Assembly: GCF_017639205.1 (NCBI RefSeq) | Contig: NZ_CP071139.1 | Span: 3,783,501-3,847,500, forward strand | DNA from: Streptomyces nojiriensis | GTDB taxonomy: Bacteria > Actinomycetota > Actinomycetes > Streptomycetales > Streptomycetaceae | DNA length: 64,000 bases | Reading direction: 5' to 3' | Part shown: positions 8,180 to 16,779 of the stretch, piece after piece | Layout: each line of letters starts with the position of its first letter | Numbering within the stretch: position 1 is the stretch's first letter | Program-made: the position numbers and the translations under genes | The notes under the pieces: model-generated | The model's database searches: none | What the model was told of the DNA's origin: nothing | Seen by the model: only the letters and a program-made list of their open reading frames with translations

Positions 8180-8217
8180 GTGTCGGACTCGGTTCACCCG
8201 TATTTCACCGCGGTTAC
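8180..8217 (-). promoter_or_regulatory. GlnR-box-like operator between narK and nnaR
   Basis: On the minus strand: GTAAC-N6-GAAAT-N6-GAACC-N6-GACAC, compared with the published Streptomyces pattern gTnAc-N6-GaAAc repeated twice. All four boxes are in exact 11-nt register. The first overlaps the narK TAA stop. The site sits 62-99 nt upstream of the nnaR ATG. Confidence 0.65.
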
Positions 8218-9584
8218 ACCGACGTGAGCTGCGGTTTCGTCTCGACCCCGACCGTGTGGATCACCGGGGCCGCCGGGCGGCGAAGGTATACCGCCCAGGT
8301 GACCGCGCAGCACAGGGCGTAGAAGCCGAGGAAGGTGACGAAGGCCGCCGTTCCGGAGCCGGAGGTGCGGAACGCCTCCCGGAAGACCAGGTTGATGCCG
8401 AGTCCGCCGAGCGCGCCGACCGCGCCGATGAGTCCCATCGAGGCGCCGGAGAGCCGCCGCCCGTACGCGGCGGCGCTCTCGCCGCTCATGCCGCGCGCCA
8501 GTGCCTTCGCCTGGAAGATGCCCGGGATCATCTTGTACGTCGATCCGTTGCCGAGCCCGCTCAGTACGAACAGGGCCACGAACCCGACGAGGAAGACCGG
8601 CAGCGAGGACCTCTGCGAGGCGAACACCACCACGCCGGTGGCCGCCGCCATCGCCACGAACGTCCCCAGGGTGATCCGGGCCCCGCCGAACCGGTCCGCG
8701 AGCGCCCCGCCCACCGGCCGGATCAGCGAGCCGAGCAGCGGTCCCATGAAGGTCAGCGAGGCGGCCTGGAGCGGGGTGCGGCCGAACTGGGTCTGCAGCA
8801 CCAGGCCGAAGGCGAAGCTGTAGCCGATGAAGGACCCGAACGTGCCGATGTAGAGGAACGCCATGATCCAGGTGTGCGCGTCCTTCAGTGCCTCGCGGAC
8901 CGCGCCGGTGTCGTTGCGCACGGGCGCCAGGTTGTCCATCCGTACGGCCGCCAGGACGGCCGCGGTCACGATCAGCGGGATGTAGGCGGCCAGCAGGTAC
9001 CGGGGGTGCGCGGCCCCGGCGGTCGCGATGACCAGCAGCCCGGCCAGCTGCACCACGGGCACGCCGATGTTGCCGCCGCCGGCGTTCAGGCCGAGCGCCC
9101 AGCCCTTCTTGCGCAGCGGGAAGAAGGCGTTGATGTTGGTCATCGAGGAGGCGAAGTTGCCGCCGCCGACGCCGGTGAGGGCCGCTACGACCAGGAAGGT
9201 CCCGTAGGAGGTCCCGGGCTCCATCACCACGATCGCGGCGACCGTCGGCGCGAGCAGCAGCAGTGCGCTGACGACGGTCCAGTTGCGGCCGCCGAAGCGG
9301 GCCACGGCGAAGGTGTACGGCACCCGTACGATCGCGCCCACGCAGGTCGCTGTCGCGATCAGGAAGAACTTCCCGGCGGGGTCGATCCCGTACGCCGGTC
9401 CCATGAAGAGGACCATCACGGACCAGAGCGACCAGATGGAGAAGCCGATGTGCTCGGAGAACACGGAGTAGACGAGGTTGCGGCGGGCGGTCCGCTCCCC
9501 GGTCTCCTTCCAGAAGGTCTCGTCCTCGGGGTCCCACCGCTCGATCCAGCGGCCCCCCTTGCGCGGTGCGGTCGTACCGGTCAT
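8214..9584 (-). CDS. narK: Nitrate/nitrite MFS transporter (NNP family)
   Basis: A 456-residue, 12-helix membrane protein of the NarK/Nrt group that moves nitrate or nitrite across the cytoplasmic membrane. The nitrate-signature regions are visible: GVGGGNFASSMTNINAFFP and, shortly after, GWALGLNAGGGNIGVPVVQL; the second signature area is less clear. ATG 9584 was chosen because GGAGG lies 6 nt upstream, rather than GTG 9587. The adjacent nnaR and the GlnR-like site support a role in assimilatory nitrate uptake or nitrite export. An extended segment near the middle (SGESAAAYGRRLSGASMG) is typical of the actinobacterial subgroup. Confidence 0.9.
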   Translation of the reverse strand: MTGTTAPRKGGRWIERWDPEDETFWKETGERTARRNLVYSVFSEHIGFSIWSLWSVMVLFMGPAYGIDPAGKFFLIATATCVGAIVRVPYTFAVARFGGRNWTVVSALLLLAPTVAAIVVMEPGTSYGTFLVVAALTGVGGGNFASSMTNINAFFPLRKKGWALGLNAGGGNIGVPVVQLAGLLVIATAGAAHPRYLLAAYIPLIVTAAVLAAVRMDNLAPVRNDTGAVREALKDAHTWIMAFLYIGTFGSFIGYSFAFGLVLQTQFGRTPLQAASLTFMGPLLGSLIRPVGGALADRFGGARITLGTFVAMAAATGVVVFASQRSSLPVFLVGFVALFVLSGLGNGSTYKMIPGIFQAKALARGMSGESAAAYGRRLSGASMGLIGAVGALGGLGINLVFREAFRTSGSGTAAFVTFLGFYALCCAVTWAVYLRRPAAPVIHTVGVETKPQLTSV

Positions 9585-9680
9585 CACACGCCTCCACAGC
9601 TCTCGCGTCCGTGGAACGACCGTAGGAACGGCGCGTTTCGGCCCCGGTCCCCGCCGGATGACCGCCGGGAAACCTTGCTC

Positions 9681-10646
9681 TCACCCGCCGCCGGGGGCAC
9701 CTGTGAGCGCGGCCGGGCGCCAGCTCGCCGGGGGTACTTCCAGCCAGCCGCGTTCGCCGCCGAGCCCGGCCACGGCCCGGTGCAGCGCTTCGAGTCCGGG
9801 GTGGCTGAGCCCCTTGCGCCAGACCATGGACAGCGGGGAGAGCGGTACGGGGTCGACCAGCGGCCGCTTGACGGACCCGGGCAGGTCGACGAAGTCGACG
9901 GTCACCAGCACCGGATTGCGGGTCTTGGCCATGACCCGGCTGAACTCGTCCTTGCCGATGGCCACCGGCGCGGGCGGCGCCATCAGGATCCCCCGCCCGG
10001 CGAACAGCTCGCGCGCGAGTCCCGTCCACTCCAGCGTGCGCGGGTTCCCGGCGCCCGCGTAGACGGTCTCCCCGGCCAGCGCGTCCAGCGGTACGGCCGC
10101 CAGCCCGGCCAGCGGGTGCCCCTCGGGCAGCAGCACGGCGAGCGGCTCGTAGCGCACGGGCCGGTGCGCGATGCGCGAGCGCCATACCGGGTCCAGCCCG
10201 TCGGCGTACCCGAAGGAGACGTCGAGGCGCCCGGCGGCGATCTCGGCGGCGGCGTGGGTCAGCCCGCTCTCCCAGCGGGCCATCAGCTCGCAGTCCGGGG
10301 CCAGCTCCCGGGCCCGGTCCAGCACGGTGCGCGCCGTGCTCGGGCCGTCGGTGTTCAGATCGACGAGCAGGGGCCGGGGCGCGGCGAAGGCGGCGGCGAC
10401 CGCCTCGTGCGCGGCCAGCACCCGCCGGGCGAGCGGCAGCAGCCGCTCCCCGTCGGGGGTCGGCTCGACGGCGCGGGTCGTACGGACGAACAGCACGGTG
10501 CCGAGGGCCTCTTCGAGCCGCCGTACGTCGCGGCTCAGCGCCTGCTGGGCGACGTAGAGGCGGGCGGCGGCTCGGGTGAAGTGCAGTTCCTCGGCGACCG
10601 CGACGAACCCGCGCAGCAGCCGGGGATCCACGTCACGGGGCATCAT
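9681..10646 (-). CDS. LysR-family transcriptional regulator
   Basis: 321 residues. Residues 5-65 form the helix-turn-helix (LLRGFVAVAEELHFTRAAARLYVAQQALSR..), with the family RRLEEALGTVLFVRTTRAVEPTPDG linker. The rest is a periplasmic-binding-like effector domain. It is divergently transcribed from an MFS exporter with 76 nt between them, the usual arrangement for a LysR regulator controlling its neighbour and itself. The effector is unknown. Tandem ATG codons mark the start (10646/10643). The C-terminal tail TGAPGGG is low complexity. Confidence 0.87.
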   Translation of the reverse strand: MMPRDVDPRLLRGFVAVAEELHFTRAAARLYVAQQALSRDVRRLEEALGTVLFVRTTRAVEPTPDGERLLPLARRVLAAHEAVAAAFAAPRPLLVDLNTDGPSTARTVLDRARELAPDCELMARWESGLTHAAAEIAAGRLDVSFGYADGLDPVWRSRIAHRPVRYEPLAVLLPEGHPLAGLAAVPLDALAGETVYAGAGNPRTLEWTGLARELFAGRGILMAPPAPVAIGKDEFSRVMAKTRNPVLVTVDFVDLPGSVKRPLVDPVPLSPLSMVWRKGLSHPGLEALHRAVAGLGGERGWLEVPPASWRPAALTGAPGGG

Positions 10647-10722
10647 CCCCGGAGACTAACAACAGATCGGCGTGAATGGCTGACGGACAGGTGTTGGACG
10701 GTTCGCCCGGTCCGGGCCGAGG

Positions 10723-12021
10723 GTGGTGGTCATGCCCCTCATGGCCGTCACCGGCAGCACGCTCGTCCTCGCCGCCCCGCCCGCCTCGCCCGTCCCGCCC
10801 GTCCCGCCGATCCCCGCCCGCACTCCCCCGCGCCCGGCGCGCCCGGCGGGTCCGCTGGACCCCTACCGGCGCCTGTTCGCGCTGCCCGGCACCCGCGGCT
10901 TCACCGCCGGGAACCTCCTCGCCCGCCTCCCCATGGGCATGTTCGGGGTCAGCGCGGTCATGATGATCGCCGGCCAGCGCGGCTCGTACGCCCTCGCCGG
11001 CGCGGTCACGGCGACCGGCCTGGCCGCCACCGCGCTGGTCGGGCCGTGGACCGCCCGGCTGATCGACCGGCACGGGCAGGCCCGGATCGCCGTCCCGGCC
11101 ACCCTGATCGCGTTCCTCGGCTCGCTGTCCCTGGTCGTGTGCGTCCGTACCGGGGCACCGGCCTGGACCCTCTTCGCCTCGTACGCCGCGACCGCCACCA
11201 CCCCCAACATCGGGGGCATGTCCCGCGCCCGCTGGACGCACCTGCTGCGCGGCGACTCGAAGGCGCACCACACCGCAATGTCCTTCGAACAGGCCGCCGA
11301 CGAGCTCTGCTTCATGCTCGGCCCGGTCCTGGCGGCCTTCCTCTGCTCGGTCGTCCTCCCCGAGGCCGGCACCCTCACCGCGGCCGCCCTGCTGCTGACC
11401 GGCATGCTGGTCTTCACCTCCTGCCGCGCCACCCAGCCCCCGGTGAAGGCGGGTCCGCGCCACGGCTCACCGCTGCGCGCCCTCGGCCCGCTGCTGCCCC
11501 TCTTCCTCGCCACGGGCGTGGTCTTCGGCTCGATGGAGATCGCCTCGATCGCGCACCTCTCCGCCCTGGGGCTGGGCGCCGCCTCCGGCCCGGTGCTGGC
11601 CCTCCAGGCGGCGGGCTCCTGTGCGGCCGGCCTGCTCTACGGCACGATGCGCCCGCGCGGCCTGCGCACCTGCCTGGTCGCCATGGCCGCCGCGATGGCC
11701 CTGCCCTGGCTCGCGGCGAGCACGGGCTCGCTCGTCCCGCTGGCCTGCGCGCTGCTGCTGGCGGGCATGGCCACGGCTCCGACGATGGTGACGTCGATGT
11801 CCCGGGTCCACGCGCTCATCCCGGAGGGCCGCCTCAACGAGGGCATGACCCTCGCGGTCACCGCCATCTTCGCGGGCATCTCCCTGGGCGCGGCCACGGC
11901 CGGCACCCTGGTCGACCGCCTAGGCCCGGCGACCGCCTACGCCCTCCCGGCCGCGGCGGCCGTTCTCGCGCTCGCGGCCACGAAAGTCGTACCGGTTTCC
12001 AGTACCAGAGACGTACCATAA
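10723..12021 (+). CDS. MFS transporter, function unknown
   Basis: About 430 residues with 12 predicted membrane helices and a Pro-rich N-terminal leader (SPVPPVPPIPARTPPRPARP). It resembles actinobacterial MFS efflux proteins with the RLPMGMFGVSAVMM and FEQAADELCFMLGPVLAAFL helices. No substrate can be assigned. The real start may be ATG 10732, which has GAGGG about 9 nt upstream. A control role for the divergent LysR gene is inferred. The stop codon abuts the control region of the yefM-yoeB pair. Confidence 0.83.
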   Translation: MVVMPLMAVTGSTLVLAAPPASPVPPVPPIPARTPPRPARPAGPLDPYRRLFALPGTRGFTAGNLLARLPMGMFGVSAVMMIAGQRGSYALAGAVTATGLAATALVGPWTARLIDRHGQARIAVPATLIAFLGSLSLVVCVRTGAPAWTLFASYAATATTPNIGGMSRARWTHLLRGDSKAHHTAMSFEQAADELCFMLGPVLAAFLCSVVLPEAGTLTAAALLLTGMLVFTSCRATQPPVKAGPRHGSPLRALGPLLPLFLATGVVFGSMEIASIAHLSALGLGAASGPVLALQAAGSCAAGLLYGTMRPRGLRTCLVAMAAAMALPWLAASTGSLVPLACALLLAGMATAPTMVTSMSRVHALIPEGRLNEGMTLAVTAIFAGISLGAATAGTLVDRLGPATAYALPAAAAVLALAATKVVPVSSTRDVP

Positions 12022-12050
12022 ACTCGTACGAGTACGACCCGGAGAGAGGA
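12011..12050 (+). promoter_or_regulatory. Probable autoregulatory operator and RBS of yefM-yoeB
   Basis: A 10-bp palindrome CTCGTACGAG (12023-12032) is followed by another GTACG, and GTACC words occur just upstream. YefM-type antitoxins bind short TGTACA-like palindromes in their own promoter. GGAGAGAGGAG (12041-12051) is a strong ribosome binding site. Confidence 0.45.
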
Positions 12051-12057
12051 GCGCACC

Positions 12058-12333
12058 ATGTCCATAAGCGCCAGCGAAGCCAGGGCGACCCTGTTCCCGC
12101 TGATCGAGCGCGTGAACACCGACCACGCCCCGGTGCGCATCACCTCCAAGAGCGGTGACGCGGTCCTCATGTCCGCCGACGACTACGACTCCTGGCAGGA
12201 GACCGTGTACCTCCTGCGCTCCCCCGCCAACGCCCAGCGATTGATGGAGGCCGTCGCGCGTGACCGCGAGGGTGCTTCCACCGTGGTCAGGACGCTGGAC
12301 GAGCTGAGGGAGTTGGCCGGGGGCGAGGAGTGA
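12058..12333 (+). CDS. yefM: YefM/Phd-family antitoxin
   Basis: 91 residues. The N-terminal ISASEARATLFPLIERVN is the Phd/YefM DNA-binding and dimerisation signature, followed by DAVLMSADDYDSWQETVYLL, the typical VLMS.edy..l.Et motif; the C-terminal tail presumably wraps the toxin. It represses its own operon and neutralises YoeB. The next gene overlaps its stop (GTGA), showing translational coupling. The pair sits between an MFS exporter and the tmRNA gene. Confidence 0.93.
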   Translation: MSISASEARATLFPLIERVNTDHAPVRITSKSGDAVLMSADDYDSWQETVYLLRSPANAQRLMEAVARDREGASTVVRTLDELRELAGGEE

Positions 12334-12587
12334 GGAGCGTCCACTTCGACCCGGCCGCCTGGGAGGACTTCCTGTTCTGGCTCTCGTCGGACCGGAAGAT
12401 GGCCCGACGGATCACCCGCCTGATCGGCGAGATCCAGCGGGACCCCTTCACCGGCATCGGCAAGCCCGAGCCGCTGAAGGGCGAGTTGACGGGCTACTGG
12501 TCCCGCCGCATCGACGACGAGCACCGCCTCGTGTACCGGGCCGACGACAAGGAAGTGAAGGTCCTCAAGGCGCGCTACCACTACTGA
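12330..12587 (+). CDS. yoeB: YoeB-family mRNA interferase toxin
   Basis: 85 residues with a GTG start overlapping the yefM stop. YoeB enters the ribosomal A site and cuts mRNA when the antitoxin is lost. Family features: VHFDPAAWEDFLFWLSSDRKMARRI at the N terminus, IQRDPFTGIGKPEPLKGEL, WSRRIDDEHRLVYRADD, and the terminal ARYHY containing the catalytic His-Tyr end. Full length and apparently intact. A bidirectional-looking terminator follows. Confidence 0.95.
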   Translation: MRSVHFDPAAWEDFLFWLSSDRKMARRITRLIGEIQRDPFTGIGKPEPLKGELTGYWSRRIDDEHRLVYRADDKEVKVLKARYHY

Positions 12588-12596
12588 CGCATGACG

Positions 12597-12628
12597 AAGG
12601 CCCCGCAGCCGAGAGGCTGCGGGGCCTT
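12597..12628. terminator. Shared hairpin terminator, yoeB and tmRNA
   Basis: A perfect 14-bp stem AAGGCCCCGCAGCC / GGCTGCGGGGCCTT with a GAGA tetraloop and T-rich flank on the plus strand (CTTTG). It lies 9 nt after yoeB and 15-20 nt past the 3' end of the convergent tmRNA gene, so it can serve both. Confidence 0.85.
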
Positions 12629-12643
12629 TGCCCACATGGGATG

Positions 12644-13031
12644 AGTGGAGATGGCGGGAATCGAACCCGCGTCCAACGGTGCAGAAGCAGGGCTTCTCCG
12701 AGCGCAGTCCGCTGCGCTTTTCTCGGCCCCGGAGATCACACGGACAAGTCTCCGACGGGCTCAGTCACTGTTTGGTTTCCCTCCAACCCCCGTGACCGGG
12801 GCTAGAGGTTTAGATCCCTAATTGACGCCAGGATCCGGACCGGGACCACTTCCGGGCTGACGCTCCTCACAGAGGCTTCAGCTCACTGTTATTAGGCAGC
12901 GAGGGTGAAGCGGGAGTTATCGCTCTTGGAGTTGGCGATTATTTTTTGCGACATGTGGTTAGCGAGATCATTGCCGCTTCCTCGGCTCGCTTCCCCTGCA
13001 TCGACATCCGCTGTCGAAACCGATCATCCCC
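12644..13031 (-). ncRNA. ssrA: Transfer-messenger RNA (tmRNA)
   Basis: The 5' end GGGGATGATCGGTTTCGAC (from 13031) and the 3' T-arm GCGGGTTCGATTCCCGC with acceptor strand CATCTCC (12653-12647) form the tRNA-like domain; GGGGATG pairs with CATCTCC. CCA is not encoded. The tag reading frame runs 12936-12895 and encodes ANSKSDNSRFTLAA, followed by tandem TAA TAA. With SmpB, tmRNA frees ribosomes stalled on broken mRNA and marks the product for proteolysis. smpB lies about 80 nt upstream on the same strand. Confidence 0.96.
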
Positions 13032-13113
13032 ATGTTTTTTTAACAAGCTGCTCCACCCCGAGGGGCGGTGCTGACGCCATGGTACGCGAAGTGGACCACG
13101 GGATGCCAGGAGA

Positions 13114-13599
13114 TTACAGCTGACCACGCTCCTTGCGCTTCACGGCCGAGATCACCCGGTTCGTCTCGCGCGTGTCCTGCTTCTCACGCAGGGCCTGGCG
13201 CTTGTCGTACTCCTTCTTGCCCTTCGCCAGCGCGATCTCGACCTTCGCCCGGCCGTCCTTGAAGTACAGCGAGAGCGGCACGATCGTGTTGCCCGTCTCG
13301 CCGGTCTTCGAGTCCAGCTTGTCGATCTCCTCGCGGTGCAGGAGGAGCTTGCGCTTGCGGCGGGCGCTGTGGTTGGTCCAGGTGCCCTGGCTGTACTCCG
13401 GTACGTGCACGTTGTAGAGCCAGGCCTCGCCGCTCTCCACCGACACGAAGCCGTCCACCAGCGAGGCACGGCCCTGGCGCAGGGACTTGACCTCGGTACC
13501 CGTGAGCACGAGACCGCACTCGTAGGTGTCGATGATCGTGTAGTCGTGCCGCGCCTTCTTGTTCTGGGCGATCAGCTTGCGCCCTTTTTCCTTAGCCAT
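13114..13599 (-). CDS. smpB: SsrA-binding protein
   Basis: 161 residues, normal length. SmpB binds the tRNA-like domain of tmRNA and takes part in trans-translation. Recognisable blocks: GRKLIAQNKKARHDYTIIDTYECG, GTEVKSLRQGRASLVDGFV, AWLYNVHVPEYSQG, HSARRKRKLLLHREEIDKL, and the basic C-terminal tail KRQALREKQDTRETNRV. It lies 18 nt downstream of the S41 peptidase gene and directly upstream of ssrA. The operon probably starts at ftsE (ftsE-ftsX-S41-smpB). Confidence 0.97.
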   Translation of the reverse strand: MAKEKGRKLIAQNKKARHDYTIIDTYECGLVLTGTEVKSLRQGRASLVDGFVSVESGEAWLYNVHVPEYSQGTWTNHSARRKRKLLLHREEIDKLDSKTGETGNTIVPLSLYFKDGRAKVEIALAKGKKEYDKRQALREKQDTRETNRVISAVKRKERGQL

Positions 13600-13617
13600 A
13601 GTGCGGTCATTTTCGCA

Positions 13618-14799
13618 CTACGGACCCACCCCGAGGCCACCCAATACCGTGACGGCCCGCTCCTCGACCGCCTCGCCCGCCGGCACGTCCGGGGTGATGC
13701 CGGCGCCGTCCAGACTGCGGCCCGCCGGCGTGCGGTACGTGCCCACCGTCAGCTCGGCCACCGAACCGTCCGGGAGCTCGGTCGGCATCTGGACCGAGCC
13801 CTTGCCGAAGGTCCGGCTGCCCACCGCCACCGCCCGGCCCCGGTCCTGCAGGGCACCCGTCACGAGTTCGGCCGCGCTCATCGTGCCGCCGTCGACCAGG
13901 GTCACGAGCGGCCGGGTGGTGTCCCCGCCCTCGGCCGCGTACAGGACCCGCTGGTCGCCCCGTACGTCGTAGGTGGCCACGAGCCCGCCGTCGAGGAAGG
14001 CGGAGGCGGCGGTGACCGCCTCGGTGACCAGCCCGCCCGGGTTGCCGCGCAGGTCGAGCACGACCCCCTTGCCCGGCGGGGCCGCGCGGACGGCGGCCTT
14101 GACGCGATCGCCAGAACCGCGGGTGAAGGAGGCGACCTTGATGACCGTGACCCCGTCCGGGCGCTGCCGTACGGTCACCGGCTCGGTACGCAGCTGCTCG
14201 CGGCGCACGGTCTCGGTGAGGTCGGCGCCGTCCCGGCTCAGGTTCAGCACGACGGGGGTGCCGGCATCGCCGCGCAGCAGGGCGACCACGTCGGTCACGG
14301 CGAGGCCCGTCACGGCGTGCCCGTCGACGCTCAGCAGCCGGTCCCCGGCGCGCACTCCGGCCCGGGCGGCGGGACTGCCGGGCTGGACCCGGTCGACCTT
14401 GATCACACCGTCGGTGGCCCGCCCGGCCCATACCCCGACGCCGGTCCAGCGGCCGTCGAGGCCCTCGGCGAAGGCGGCGTACTCACCCTGGTCGTAGACG
14501 GTGCCCCAGCGGTCGCCGCTGCGGCTGACGACCTCCTGGGCCGCCTTCTTCCCGGACTTCCCCTCGGCGACGGCCTCGGCGACGGCGCGGGCGACGGCCT
14601 CCCGGTCGGCGGTGCCCGTCCCGCGCGGGGTCTCGGTCGCGGAGGCGCCGGTCAGGGCCGCAGCAGCCGTGGCGCCGTCCTCGTGCTCCCAGCATCCGGT
14701 TAAGGCACCGGTGGCGACGGCGGCGAGGAAGGCCAACGTCAAAACGGCCCCGCGACGCAGGTCGCGGGGCCGGAGACAGAGAGCGGGCAGTCCCGGCAT
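13618..14799 (-). CDS. S41-family C-terminal processing peptidase, lipoprotein
   Basis: 393 residues. An N-terminal hydrophobic segment ends in the lipobox LTGC (about residue 36), so the protein should be anchored outside the membrane. A PDZ domain follows (about 130-200, VQPGSPAARAGVRAGDRLLSVDG), then the tail-specific protease core: VVLDLRGNPGG, catalytic Ser in GGTMSAAELV and catalytic Lys in RTFGKGSVQ. CtpA-type enzymes trim or degrade envelope proteins. Its fixed place between ftsX and smpB suggests a link to FtsEX-controlled wall remodelling, but that is inference. Confidence 0.92.
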   Translation of the reverse strand: MPGLPALCLRPRDLRRGAVLTLAFLAAVATGALTGCWEHEDGATAAAALTGASATETPRGTGTADREAVARAVAEAVAEGKSGKKAAQEVVSRSGDRWGTVYDQGEYAAFAEGLDGRWTGVGVWAGRATDGVIKVDRVQPGSPAARAGVRAGDRLLSVDGHAVTGLAVTDVVALLRGDAGTPVVLNLSRDGADLTETVRREQLRTEPVTVRQRPDGVTVIKVASFTRGSGDRVKAAVRAAPPGKGVVLDLRGNPGGLVTEAVTAASAFLDGGLVATYDVRGDQRVLYAAEGGDTTRPLVTLVDGGTMSAAELVTGALQDRGRAVAVGSRTFGKGSVQMPTELPDGSVAELTVGTYRTPAGRSLDGAGITPDVPAGEAVEERAVTVLGGLGVGP

Positions 14800-14866
14800 G
14801 GCGCCGAGTCTAGGACAAGCCCCGCTCCGGTACGGATGGTTGACCGGACCGCTCGCGGGGCGCTTG

Positions 14867-15838
14867 TCACACCTTCAGGTACTTGCGCAGAGCGATGAAG
14901 GCGGCCATGGAGGGCATCAGGAGGCCGATGAAGAGTACGTACGGGAGCTTGGCCAGCACCGATCCCCAGCCCATGAAGTCGATGAGCTGGATCTTGTCCC
15001 GCAGGCCGACGCCGTGGTCGATCACGAAGTACTGGCCGGAGACGAGCATGCCGCAGGCGAAGAGCGCGCCGATGAGGCCGGCGACGGCCGCCTCCATGAT
15101 GAAGGGGACCTGGATGTAGAAGCTGGACGCACCCACCAGCCGCATGATCCCCGTCTCACGCCGTCGGCTGAAGGCCGAGACGCGCACGGTGTTGACGATC
15201 AGCAGCAGCGCCACGATCAGCATGATCAGCATGATGGCGAGCGCCGCGATGTTCAGGTAGTTGAGGATCCGGAAGAGGTCGTCGATGGCCTGGCGCTGGT
15301 CGTCGACGGTGTGGATGCCGTCGCGGCCGACGAAGGCGGAGGTGACGACCTTGTACTTCTCCGGGTCCTTCAGCTTGACCCGGAAGGACTCCTGCATCTG
15401 GTCCGGGGTGATGGAGGAGGCGAGCGCCGTGTTCCCGAACCGCTCCTGGTAGTGCTTGTACGCCTCGTCCGCCGACTCGTAGGCGACGGACTTCACCAGG
15501 GACATCTTCTTGAGTTCGGACTCGATCTGCTTCTTCTGCTCGTCCGTCACCGCACCCTTGGCGCAGGTGGTGACGCCCGTGGAGGCCGCAGGCGAACCGT
15601 CGGCCTTCTTGGCGGCCGCCTCGCTCGCCTCCACGGCGTCCTGCTTGTTGCAGAGGTAGATCGAGACGTTGGCCTTGTCGTACCAGTAGCCCTTCATCTT
15701 GCTCACCTGCTCGCTCATGAGCATGGAGCCGCCGAACAGGGCCAGGGAGAGGCCCACCGAGATGATGACCGCGAAGGTCATGGTGAGATTGCGACGGAGA
15801 CCGACGCCGATCTCCGACATGACGAACTGGGCGCGCAT
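14867..15838 (-). CDS. ftsX: Cell division ABC-type membrane protein FtsX
   Basis: 323 residues with four predicted helices: one near residues 22-45 and three in the C-terminal third (ALAIMLIMLIVALLLIVNTV, VAGLIGALFACGMLVSG, LPYVLFIGLLMPSMAAFIAL). The large extracytoplasmic loop after the first helix regulates peptidoglycan hydrolases in other bacteria. RRRETGIMRLVGAS is the cytoplasmic coupling motif. The loop contains two Cys (YLCNK and TTCAKG) flanking an Ala-rich stretch, possibly a disulfide. ftsE starts the pair 17 nt upstream. Confidence 0.95.
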   Translation of the reverse strand: MRAQFVMSEIGVGLRRNLTMTFAVIISVGLSLALFGGSMLMSEQVSKMKGYWYDKANVSIYLCNKQDAVEASEAAAKKADGSPAASTGVTTCAKGAVTDEQKKQIESELKKMSLVKSVAYESADEAYKHYQERFGNTALASSITPDQMQESFRVKLKDPEKYKVVTSAFVGRDGIHTVDDQRQAIDDLFRILNYLNIAALAIMLIMLIVALLLIVNTVRVSAFSRRRETGIMRLVGASSFYIQVPFIMEAAVAGLIGALFACGMLVSGQYFVIDHGVGLRDKIQLIDFMGWGSVLAKLPYVLFIGLLMPSMAAFIALRKYLKV

Positions 15839-15855
15839 TGCGTCTCAGGGACCTT

Positions 15856-16545
15856 TCAGTGCTGGTAGCCGTAGACGCCGCGCGACTGGTCGCGCACGAG
15901 TCGGCCCTGTTCGAGTTCGATGACGCGCTTGCGCATCTGGTCGACGATCTGCTGGTCGTGGGTGGCCATGATCACGGTGGTGCCGGTCCGGTTGATCCGG
16001 TCCAGCAGCTTCATGATCCCGACCGAGGTCTGCGGGTCGAGGTTGCCGGTGGGCTCGTCCGCGATCAGCAGGGCGGGGCGGTTGACGAAGGCGCGGGCGA
16101 TGGCCACGCGCTGCTGCTCACCGCCGGAGAGCTCGCCGGGCATCCGTTCCTCCTTCCCGCCCAGACCCACGAGTTCGAGGACCTGCGGGACGGCCTTGCG
16201 GATCTCGCCCCGCGGCTTGCCGATGACTTCCTGGGCGAAGGCCACGTTCTCGGCCACCGTCTTGTTGGGGAGCAGGCGGAAGTCCTGGAAGACGGTCCCC
16301 AGCTGGCGCCGCATCTGCGGAACCTTCCAGTTGGAGAGCTTGGCGAGGTCCTTGCCCAGGACGTGCACCTGGCCGTGGCTCGCCCGCTCCTCGCGCAGGA
16401 TGAGCCGCAGGAAGGTGGACTTGCCGGAGCCGGAGGAGCCGACGAGGAAGACGAACTCGCCCTTCGCGATGTCGAGGGAGACTTCCCTGAGTGCGGGACG
16501 GCTCTGCTTCGGGTAGGACTTGGAGACACTGTCGAATCGGATCAC
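15856..16545 (-). CDS. ftsE: Cell division ABC-type ATPase FtsE
   Basis: 229 residues, the usual size. Walker A GSSGSGKST (about residue 36), signature LSGGEQQRVAIARAFV, Walker B LLIADEPTGNLD and switch His in ATHDQ are all present. FtsE binds FtsX at the membrane and couples ATP hydrolysis to activation of wall hydrolases during division or, in Streptomyces, sporulation septation. The GTG start (VIRFDSVSKSY) has only a weak ribosome binding site. Confidence 0.96.
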   Translation of the reverse strand: MIRFDSVSKSYPKQSRPALREVSLDIAKGEFVFLVGSSGSGKSTFLRLILREERASHGQVHVLGKDLAKLSNWKVPQMRRQLGTVFQDFRLLPNKTVAENVAFAQEVIGKPRGEIRKAVPQVLELVGLGGKEERMPGELSGGEQQRVAIARAFVNRPALLIADEPTGNLDPQTSVGIMKLLDRINRTGTTVIMATHDQQIVDQMRKRVIELEQGRLVRDQSRGVYGYQH

Positions 16546-16779
16546 GGGTGCACCACGGTCGCCGGGAGTAGGTGTGCGTGACCATACGCGAACGGGCGCG
16601 AGGTGTGGACCCGGCCTCCGGACTTGCCCGTTTTATCCCGGCGTGCGGGCGCTCAGGACCGTGATTGCCCGGACGGGCCGCGCCGAATGTCGGCGAAGCT
16701 GGCACAGTGGTAGGGGGAACGCTCCGGTTCCCCACGCCGTTAAAGGCAGCAGAAGACGAGGGGACGAGAGGAGGAGCGC

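Noticed and set aside
9588..9680. GlnR site upstream of narK
   Set aside because: GGAAC and GTTTC words are present but not in the right spacing; not called.
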